Assembly: GCA_050486225.1 (NCBI GenBank)
Contig: JBJHCV010000004.1
Coordinates: 1-64,000 of the forward strand
Direction of reading: 5' to 3'
Source: JBBDIX01 sp050486225
Lineage (GTDB): Bacteria > Actinomycetota > Nitriliruptoria > Nitriliruptorales > Nitriliruptoraceae
Length of the DNA stretch: 64,000 nt
Part shown: positions 27,321-34,243 of the stretch, in pieces
Layout of the letters: each line of letters begins with the position of its first letter
Position numbering within the stretch: the first letter of the stretch is position 1
Notes under the pieces: generated by a model
What the model saw: the letters and a program-made list of their open reading frames with translations, nothing else
Database searches by the model: none
Told to the model about the DNA's origin: nothing
Position numbers and translations under genes: made by a program

Positions 27321-28388
27321 ATGGTTGTGGTCATGCGCTCGACCGCAGAGGATCAGGACGTCGACAAGGTCGTCAGGGCCATCGCGGAGGTCGGAGGCGA
27401 GGCCTTCGTCTCTCGCGGCAAGAACCAGACGATCATCGGACTGGTCGGCGACCTCACGCAGTTCGCCGAACTCCCCCTGCACGCCTTCCCCGGCGTGGAG
27501 GACGTCATCCGCGTCAGCAAGCCGTACAAGCTGGTGAGCAACGACGCCCAGCCCCGGCCGTCGACCGTCATGGTCGGCGACGTGCCGATCGGACGCGACA
27601 CGTTCACGCTGATCGCGGGCCCGTGCGCCGTGGAGAGCGAGGAGCAGACCCGCGACGCCTGCCGCATGGCACGCGATGCCGGGGCGACCATCCTGCGCGG
27701 TGGCGCCTACAAGCCCCGCACGTCGCCGTACGCGTTCCAGGGCCTCGGCGAGGCAGGTCTGGAGATCCTCCACGACGTGGCCCAGGAACTGCAGATGCCC
27801 TACGTGACCGAGGTGGTCACGCCCGCGGACGTCGACACCGTCGCGGCCAGGGCCGACATGTTGCAGATCGGCACCCGCAACATGCAGAACTTCCAGCTGC
27901 TCAAGGAAGCCGGCATGTCGGGTCGCCCGGTCCTGCTCAAGCGCGGTCTGACGGCGACGATCGACGAGTGGATCATGGCCGCCGAGTACATCGCGCAGAC
28001 CGGGAACCTCCAGGTCGTCCTGTGTGAGCGGGGCATCCGCACCTACGAGCCCTCGACGCGCAACACGCTCGACGTGTCGGCGGTCCCGGTTGCCCAGTCC
28101 CTGACCCACCTGCCGGTGATCATCGACCCGTCGCACTCCGGCGGGCGCCGCGAGCTGGTGCTGCCCCTGATCCGGGCGGGGATCGCGGTCGGAGCCGACG
28201 CGGTCATCGTCGACGTCCACCCCCATCCGGAGACGGCCCTGTGTGACGGTCCGCAGGCCCTCGTCGGCGACGACATGCTCAACCTGCGCGACACCGTCCA
28301 CCGGTTCGCGACGGCTGCCGGTCGTGAACTCGTCGTCGAGGAGCCGGCGTCCGGCGAGGGCGCCTGGGGACGTTCCGCCACCGGCTGA
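27321..28388 (+). CDS. aroF: 3-deoxy-7-phosphoheptulonate synthase (type I beta, with regulatory domain)
   Basis: First enzyme of the shikimate pathway: phosphoenolpyruvate plus erythrose 4-phosphate. The 355 residues begin with a ferredoxin-like regulatory domain (1-75, start MVVVMRS aligned with the Thermotoga enzyme), followed by the TIM barrel with AGPCAVES (99-106), RGGAYKPRTSPYAFQG, GTRNMQN, LKRG, CERG and IDPSHSGG. The regulatory domain in relatives mediates inhibition by Tyr or Phe, so control is likely both allosteric and through the leader peptide. A GTG at 27300, also with a good ribosome site (GGGAGG, 7 nt), is the alternative start and would add 7 residues. Confidence 0.95.
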   Translation: MVVVMRSTAEDQDVDKVVRAIAEVGGEAFVSRGKNQTIIGLVGDLTQFAELPLHAFPGVEDVIRVSKPYKLVSNDAQPRPSTVMVGDVPIGRDTFTLIAGPCAVESEEQTRDACRMARDAGATILRGGAYKPRTSPYAFQGLGEAGLEILHDVAQELQMPYVTEVVTPADVDTVAARADMLQIGTRNMQNFQLLKEAGMSGRPVLLKRGLTATIDEWIMAAEYIAQTGNLQVVLCERGIRTYEPSTRNTLDVSAVPVAQSLTHLPVIIDPSHSGGRRELVLPLIRAGIAVGADAVIVDVHPHPETALCDGPQALVGDDMLNLRDTVHRFATAAGRELVVEEPASGEGAWGRSATG

Positions 28389-28397
28389 CGACGCCCC

Positions 28398-28436
28398 GGC
28401 CGGCACGACCACCCGCCTGCTGCGGACGTGCCGGCC
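28398..28436. terminator. bidirectional terminator-like hairpin between aroF and ltaE
   Basis: Ten-bp perfect stem GGCCGGCACG / CGTGCCGGCC with a 19-nt loop in the 50 nt between two convergent genes. It lacks a U-run. The position suggests it serves both transcripts. Confidence 0.55.
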
Positions 28437-28438
28437 GC

Positions 28439-29491
28439 TCAGCCGACCGCGTCAGACCGGGACCGACCCGGGCCGATCACCTCGGCGAGCAGTCGGGCGG
28501 CCCGAATCCCGTCGACACGGTCGACGTCGAGGTGGGTGACCAGCCGCACCAGGTGGTCACCCATGGCTCCGACCCGCACGCCGTCGGACGCCAACCGGTC
28601 CACCACCGTGGTGGCCGGGACCGACCCGGTGTCGACATACACGATGTTGGTCTCCACCCCGTCGACGTCGACGCTGCCCGCGACACGCTCCGCGAGGTGT
28701 TCGGCGATGCCACGCGCGTTGTCGTGGTCCTCGGCCAACCGTTCGACGTGGTGCTCCAGGGCGTGCAGGCCCGCCGCGGCGAGTACCCCGGCCTGGCGCA
28801 TGCCCCCGCCGAGCCGACGTCTCCACTCGCGCGCCTCGCCGATCACGTCGGCGTCGCCGACGACGACCGATCCCACGGGTGCCCCGAGGCCCTTGGACAG
28901 GCACACGCTCAACGCACTGAACACCCGCCCCCACTCGGCGGGCTCCTGTCCGGTCGCGACGACGGCGTTGAACAGGCGAGCCCCGTCGCCGTGGAGGGGG
29001 ACCCCGTGGCGGTCGGCGAGGTCACGTAGCCCGCGGAGTCGGTCGAGCCCGTGGACGGCTCCTCCCCCGCGGTTGGTCGTCTCCTCCACGGAGATCGCTC
29101 CGAGCCGGGTGTAGGGGAACATCGCCGGGCGCAGGCGTGGTTCCACCAGGTCGACATCGAGCCGTCCCCGATCACCCTCGACGGTGCGGAACTGCACGTT
29201 GGCGAGCACGGCACCTGCACCGGCCTCGTAGGCGACGAGGTGGGCACCTGCCTCGCAGAACACCTCGCTGCCCCGCGCACAGAGGGTGAGCAGGAGCACC
29301 TGGGTCGCCATGGTCCCGGACGCGACGAACATCGCCGACTCGCGGCCGAACCGTTCGGCGACGGACTCCTCGAGCGCTCGGACGGTGGGGTCCTCACCGA
29401 AGACGTCGTCGCCGACCTCCGCGGTCGCCATCGCACGGCGCATCGCCTCGGTCGGTCGGGTGACGGTGTCGCTGCGAAGGTCGATCGTCAT
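28439..29491 (-). CDS. ltaE: low-specificity L-threonine aldolase
   Basis: PLP enzyme splitting threonine or allo-threonine into glycine and acetaldehyde. The 350 residues start IDLRSDTVTRPTEAMRRAM, and show the GDDVFGEDPTV block and the Schiff-base lysine in SVCLSKGLGAPVGS at about 207. Fold type I, usual length. The start overlaps the pfk stop by 4 nt (ATGA), so the two form an operon. Confidence 0.93.
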   Translation of the reverse strand: MTIDLRSDTVTRPTEAMRRAMATAEVGDDVFGEDPTVRALEESVAERFGRESAMFVASGTMATQVLLLTLCARGSEVFCEAGAHLVAYEAGAGAVLANVQFRTVEGDRGRLDVDLVEPRLRPAMFPYTRLGAISVEETTNRGGGAVHGLDRLRGLRDLADRHGVPLHGDGARLFNAVVATGQEPAEWGRVFSALSVCLSKGLGAPVGSVVVGDADVIGEAREWRRRLGGGMRQAGVLAAAGLHALEHHVERLAEDHDNARGIAEHLAERVAGSVDVDGVETNIVYVDTGSVPATTVVDRLASDGVRVGAMGDHLVRLVTHLDVDRVDGIRAARLLAEVIGPGRSRSDAVG

Positions 29492-30522
29492 CCGAAGAAC
29501 ACCTCCGCGACGCGGTACAGCGCCTCCGGCACGGTCTTGAGTTCAGCGGTCGCCTCGGCGAGTGGCACGGGCACGACGACCCCGTTGCGCAGGGCGGTCA
29601 TCTGACCCCACTCGCCGTCGATGGCGAGCGCCGCCGCACGCACGCCCATGCGGGTGGCCAGCACCCGGTCGACGGCGCTCGGCGTCCCACCACGCTGGAC
29701 GTGCCCCAGGATCGTCACCCGGGCCTCGTACCCGGTGCGGTCCTCGATCTCGTGGGCGATGGTGTGCGCCAGTCCCCCGAGCCGCGGTCGTCCGAACTCG
29801 TCGGCGGGAACCTCCGGAATCTGCAGGGTTCCCTCTGCGGGCGTCGCCCCCTCGGCGACCACGACGATCGAGAAGTCGCGCCCGGACGCGGCGCGGTGCC
29901 GCAGGTGCCGCGCCACGGCGTCGATGTCGAACGGCACCTCGGGGATGAGGATCGCGTCGGCACCTCCGGCCATTCCCGCGTACGTCGCGATCCAGCCCGC
30001 GTGTCGTCCCATGACCTCCAGGACCTGCACCCGGTCGTGCGACTCCGCGGTCGAGTGGAGGCGATCGACGGCTTCGGTCGCGATGTCGACGGCCGTCGCG
30101 AACCCGATCGTGGCCTCGGTCCCCCCGACGTCGTTGTCGATCGTCTTGGGGATGCCCACGATCGGGATCCCCTCGTCCTCGAACAGCCGACGTGACGCAG
30201 ACAGGGTGCCCTCGCCACCGATGACGACGAGCCCGTCGAGGCGGTGGGTGCGCAGGGTCTCGTGGATCCGCTCGATCCCCCGGTCCTCCCGGTAGGGATC
30301 GACCCGCGAGGTCCCCAGCACCGTCCCTCCTCGGTGGAGCAGCCCACGGGTGGAGGCCAGCGTCAGGGGTTGGGCCTCCCCGTCGAGGACGCCGTGCCAA
30401 CCACCGCGAAACCCGAACGTGTGCACGTCGGACTGGGTGCCGCGGCGCACGATGGCGCGGATCGCCGCGTTGAGCCCCGGACAGTCACCGCCACCGGTGA
30501 GCACGCCGATCCTCGAGGTCAT
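29488..30522 (-). CDS. pfkA: 6-phosphofructokinase
   Basis: Phosphorylates fructose 6-phosphate in glycolysis. The 344 residues show GVLTGGGDCPGLNAAIR at the start, the phosphate donor loop GGEGTL at about 105 and PKTIDNDVGGTEATIGFATAV at about 125, then MGRHAGWIA and GGTPSAVDRV. The residue after the donor-loop GGE is Gly (typical of ATP-dependent enzymes), while the Lys of PKTIDND is shared with PPi-dependent ones; this mix is seen in Streptomyces-type ATP-PFKs. Donor therefore probably ATP, unproven. ATG at 30522 chosen over a GTG two codons earlier. Confidence 0.93.
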   Translation of the reverse strand: MTSRIGVLTGGGDCPGLNAAIRAIVRRGTQSDVHTFGFRGGWHGVLDGEAQPLTLASTRGLLHRGGTVLGTSRVDPYREDRGIERIHETLRTHRLDGLVVIGGEGTLSASRRLFEDEGIPIVGIPKTIDNDVGGTEATIGFATAVDIATEAVDRLHSTAESHDRVQVLEVMGRHAGWIATYAGMAGGADAILIPEVPFDIDAVARHLRHRAASGRDFSIVVVAEGATPAEGTLQIPEVPADEFGRPRLGGLAHTIAHEIEDRTGYEARVTILGHVQRGGTPSAVDRVLATRMGVRAAALAIDGEWGQMTALRNGVVVPVPLAEATAELKTVPEALYRVAEVFFG

Positions 30523-30632
30523 GGGCACCGAGCCTTGTCGTGTGGAGTCGTCGGTTCGTGGAGCGATCCTACGTTCCGTGCGCCGACGGGCGTACGACTA
30601 GGGTCGTGCGCCACGGCCCGACAGGAGCGACC

Positions 30633-31637
30633 ATGACCGTTCACGACGTCCACGCACACATCGTCCCTCGCGGACTCGTCGACGACATCCGTCGTGACGG
30701 GCCACGCCACGGGGTGGAGATCGTTCGCGAGGACGGCTCGGAGCATCTCCTGTTCGGCGGGGAGGTCGCGTCCAAGACGCTGCGCGAGAAGTTCCTCGAC
30801 GTCGATGAACGTCTCGCCCACATGGACCGCACCGGCGTCGACGTGCAGTGGATCTCGCCGTGGGCGGACACCGCCGCGTACGAACTGTCGCGTGACGACG
30901 CCACCGAGTACTGCCGCTGGTACAACGACCACCTGGCGGCGATCATGGCCGACCACCCCGGCCGCTTCCTCGGGCTCGCGAACGTCCCCCTGCGTCACCC
31001 CGAGCGGGCTGCGGAGGAACTGCGCCGCGCCGTCGTGGACCTGGGGATGCCCGGCTGTGAGATCACCACCACGGTGGCCGGAGACGACCTCGACGACCCG
31101 GACCTCGAACCCTTCTGGGAGGCGGCCGCCTCGCTGCGGTGCCTGGTGCTGCTGCACCCGTTCCGCTCGCTCAAGGGGCGCGGGGTGAGCCGGTGGTTCA
31201 CCAACAACATGATCGGCAACCCTGCCGAGTCCACCGTCGCGGTCGCCCACCTGCTGCTGTCGGGGGTCCTGGAACGCAACCCCGACCTGCGCATCGGGCT
31301 GGTGCACGGCGGCGGGTTCCTGCCGTACCAGCTGGGCCGACTCGACCGCGGCTACCGGATGAACCCGCACGTGGCCGGCGAACGGCTGACACGGGCGCCG
31401 TCCGAGTGGGCCCGCGAGATGCTGTACGACACGGTCACGCACTCGTCGCAGGCCATCCGGTTCCTGATCGACACCGTCGGCCCGACCCAGGTGGTGCTGG
31501 GCACGGACCACCCGTTCGAGATGGGCGACGACGACCCGATCGCCACGATCGACGCGGTGCCCGGACTGACTGCCGACGAACGTCGACTCATCCTGTCGGA
31601 CAACCTGCAGGCGCTGCTCGACGGCATCCGTCGCTGA
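30633..31637 (+). CDS. amidohydrolase family protein (ACMSD-like metal-dependent decarboxylase/hydrolase)
   Basis: 334 residues of the amidohydrolase_2 family. Metal ligands: HAH in VHDVHAHIVP near the N-terminus (residues 7-9), LLHPF at about 177, GLVHGGGFLPYQLGRLDRG near 227-245 (second-sphere His and the conserved Arg), and GTDHPFEMGDDDP near 289, with the Asp. These are the residues of 2-amino-3-carboxymuconate 6-semialdehyde decarboxylase and its relatives. Such enzymes remove CO2 or cleave ring-derived acids; the substrate cannot be told. AGGAG precedes the ATG. It is convergent with the SulP gene (3 nt apart). Confidence 0.8.
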   Translation: MTVHDVHAHIVPRGLVDDIRRDGPRHGVEIVREDGSEHLLFGGEVASKTLREKFLDVDERLAHMDRTGVDVQWISPWADTAAYELSRDDATEYCRWYNDHLAAIMADHPGRFLGLANVPLRHPERAAEELRRAVVDLGMPGCEITTTVAGDDLDDPDLEPFWEAAASLRCLVLLHPFRSLKGRGVSRWFTNNMIGNPAESTVAVAHLLLSGVLERNPDLRIGLVHGGGFLPYQLGRLDRGYRMNPHVAGERLTRAPSEWAREMLYDTVTHSSQAIRFLIDTVGPTQVVLGTDHPFEMGDDDPIATIDAVPGLTADERRLILSDNLQALLDGIRR

Positions 31638-31640
31638 TCG

Positions 31641-33380
31641 TCAGAACACCACGTCCGGCGGCTGCTCGGTCGGATCCGGACGGCGGACCGGATCCTGCGG
31701 GTCGACACCGATGGCGTCGAGCGCCATCGCGACGTTCGGATGGCACGAGTCGCCCGCCAGCTGTGCCCACAGGCCCGCTCGCTCGATGCGGTCCCGTTCG
31801 GACCCACGCAGCGACACCAGGTGCAGCGCCACGTCCCACGTGGCCAGGTCCTGCTTCAGGTCGACGAGCGTGCGGATCCCCGTGGCGTCGAGCCCCGTCA
31901 TGGCCCCGACGTCCAGGATGATCCAACGCAGATCCGGCGCGCCGGCGATGCGGTCGAGGACGGCACGCGCCACGTGTTCGGCGGACAGGAAGTCCATGGC
32001 GCTGTCGAGCCGCAGGATCAGGCCGTCGTGGGGCTGGGATGCCGTCGGGTAGCGCTGGACGTTGCGGTAGACGTTGGTGCCGAGCACCCGGCCGAGCACG
32101 ACGAGTGTCGGGCGCATCCGTCGCGACACGTGGGTGGCCAGGTTCACGCCCACCCCGACCGCGAGGCCGATCTGCACCCCGAACAGCAGCGTCGCGACGA
32201 ATGCCGTGACCATGATCGTGCCGTCCGTGCGATCGAGTCGGAACACTGCCCGCGCCGCGCGCAGGTCGACCAGCCCAGAGATCGCGACGATGATGATCGC
32301 GGCCAGCACCGTGCGCGGGATCGGCTCGAGCGCCCGCGCGAGGACGAGGAGCACGAGCAGCACACCACCTGCCGCGACCACCCCCGCGAGTTGGCTGCGC
32401 GCCCCGATCGAGAACAGGAGCGCCGTGCGGCTGAAGCTGGCCGCGACCGGGAACCCCCCGAGCAGGCCCGCCCCGACGTTGGACAGCCCCGACGCGACGA
32501 GTTCGCGCGTACCGTCGACCTTCTCACGGCTGCGCGCCGCGATGGCCTTCACGATGCTGACGTTGCTCGTGTAGGCGATGAGGCCGATGACGAGCGCTGG
32601 GCCGATGAGCGCGCGCAGGTCGGTGAGGCTCACGTCGGGGATCCGGAACCGGGGCAGACCCGCCGGGACGGCCCCGACGACCTGCACACCGACGTCGTCG
32701 AGTCGGAACATCAGGACGCCCGCGGCGCCGAACACGCACACCAGCAGGGTCATCGGCAGGCGTCGGGAGACTCGAGGACCGACCACGAGCGCCGCCAGAC
32801 TCGTCAGGCCGAGCAGCAGCGTCGGCAGGTGCACGTCCGGCAGATGGCGCACGGCGATGGCGACCGCGTCGACGACACGTTCGGTGCGCGGCGCGTCGAC
32901 GCCGGTCAGGTCCCGGAACTGACTGAGACCGATGATCACGGCGACCGCCGCGGTGTAGCCGACGATCACCGGGTAGGAGATCAGCGCGATCACCGCGTCG
33001 GCGCGCACCACTGCGAGCACCAGGTGTACGACACCCACCATGACCGCCAGGGCGCCCGCGAGGGCGACGAAGTGAGCAGTCTCCTGGTTCGAGAGCGGGG
33101 CGAGCGCCGCGGCCGTGAGCAGGGAGATGAGCGCGAACGGCCCGTAGGACATGGTCGAACTCGTCCCGAAGAGCGCGTAGACGAGCAGCGACACGAGTGC
33201 TGCGTACAGACCGGTGATCGGCGGCATGTTCGCCAGCGCGGCATACGCCAGAGTCTGCGGCACGAGGAGCACCGCGAGGGTGACTCCGGCGGACACGTCG
33301 CTTCCGATCCAGCGTCGGTCGTAGTCGAGGACCCATGTGGGCACGACGGCCCGACCGAGGCGGGTCACGTCGAGGTTCAC
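31641..33380 (-). CDS. SulP-family anion transporter with STAS domain
   Basis: 579-residue inner-membrane protein with about 12 membrane segments and the family signature GLYAALVSLLVYALFGTSSTMSYGPFAL around residues 57-84; a C-terminal STAS domain (about 440-560) ends the protein (VRRPDPTEQPPDVVF). Family members move sulfate, bicarbonate or other anions. The ATG overlaps the TorD-type chaperone stop by 4 nt, so it belongs to the Mo-enzyme operon. In that setting export of sulfate or entry of sulfite are attractive roles; this is inference. Confidence 0.9.
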   Translation of the reverse strand: MNLDVTRLGRAVVPTWVLDYDRRWIGSDVSAGVTLAVLLVPQTLAYAALANMPPITGLYAALVSLLVYALFGTSSTMSYGPFALISLLTAAALAPLSNQETAHFVALAGALAVMVGVVHLVLAVVRADAVIALISYPVIVGYTAAVAVIIGLSQFRDLTGVDAPRTERVVDAVAIAVRHLPDVHLPTLLLGLTSLAALVVGPRVSRRLPMTLLVCVFGAAGVLMFRLDDVGVQVVGAVPAGLPRFRIPDVSLTDLRALIGPALVIGLIAYTSNVSIVKAIAARSREKVDGTRELVASGLSNVGAGLLGGFPVAASFSRTALLFSIGARSQLAGVVAAGGVLLVLLVLARALEPIPRTVLAAIIIVAISGLVDLRAARAVFRLDRTDGTIMVTAFVATLLFGVQIGLAVGVGVNLATHVSRRMRPTLVVLGRVLGTNVYRNVQRYPTASQPHDGLILRLDSAMDFLSAEHVARAVLDRIAGAPDLRWIILDVGAMTGLDATGIRTLVDLKQDLATWDVALHLVSLRGSERDRIERAGLWAQLAGDSCHPNVAMALDAIGVDPQDPVRRPDPTEQPPDVVF

Positions 33381-34243
33381 GACACACCGACCGCGGGAGT
33401 CCCGACACCGCGCACCATCGCGTCGAGACGTGTCGCGGTGCGTTCGAGTCGATCGAGCCAGAACGCCGGGGTCTCCCCGAACGCCGCGACGATCTCCACC
33501 AGGTCACGCTGTCGACGCGCCTCCTCAGCGAGCCAGGCGAGCACGTCGTGGGGCTGCTGTTCCAGCATGGCCTTCAGGGCGTAGGCACGCTCGCCGATCC
33601 GCAGGCCCACCCCGACGTCGCGGCACGCTCGCGTGAGGTCTGCTCGCGCGAGGACGAGACCACTGCGCACCGGCGTCAGCACCCCGTCGACGAGCACGCT
33701 CACGTCCTGCTCGACGGCCTCGTCGAGCGCGGGTGCCTCGGCGAGGTGGGCAGGCAGGGTGTCCGGCGGACCGACGACCTGTGCCTCGTCGGTCAGCACC
33801 TCGGCCAGCAGTCCGGCCCAGCGTCGCAGCGAGTCCGGGGCCAGTTCGTCGGCCCGTGCCCAGAACCGCGGCGCCCACGACAGCAGGTGTTCGTGCAGCA
33901 GGGCGCGGCGCGCGTGCCGCGCCCGACCCGTGCCCGTGTCGTCGAGGTCGACCAGTTGCGAGTACGCGTCGAGCAGGACCGTCAGATGGTCCGGTTCCGG
34001 CGGAGGGGTGACGCCGAGCGCACGCAGGAAGCCGGCCGTGCGGTCACGGGCGATGCCTCCGAGCTTGCCCTCGGGGCCCAGGTACACGGACCCGTAGGGG
34101 TACAGCTGGAAGGAGAACAGTTCGGTCGTCTCGTGACCTGCGGGCACCGGGTCGAGGTCGAGCACCCCGCCCAACGCGCTGGACGGCGCGGCGGTCTCGA
34201 CGACCACTCCGCCGAGGGCTCGGAGCAGGTCCGCACGACTCAC
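33377..34243 (-). CDS. TorD/DmsD/NarJ-type molybdoenzyme maturation chaperone
   Basis: 288 residues, all helical, with the family's LYPYGSVYLGPEGKLGG block (about 48-64). These cytoplasmic chaperones bind the molybdenum subunit and help load the Mo-bisMGD cofactor. It is tied by 4-nt overlaps to both the Mo subunit gene (34240) and the SulP gene (33380). There is no Tat signal on the partner, so its role is cofactor insertion rather than export control. Confidence 0.85.
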   Translation of the reverse strand: MSRADLLRALGGVVVETAAPSSALGGVLDLDPVPAGHETTELFSFQLYPYGSVYLGPEGKLGGIARDRTAGFLRALGVTPPPEPDHLTVLLDAYSQLVDLDDTGTGRARHARRALLHEHLLSWAPRFWARADELAPDSLRRWAGLLAEVLTDEAQVVGPPDTLPAHLAEAPALDEAVEQDVSVLVDGVLTPVRSGLVLARADLTRACRDVGVGLRIGERAYALKAMLEQQPHDVLAWLAEEARRQRDLVEIVAAFGETPAFWLDRLERTATRLDAMVRGVGTPAVGVS

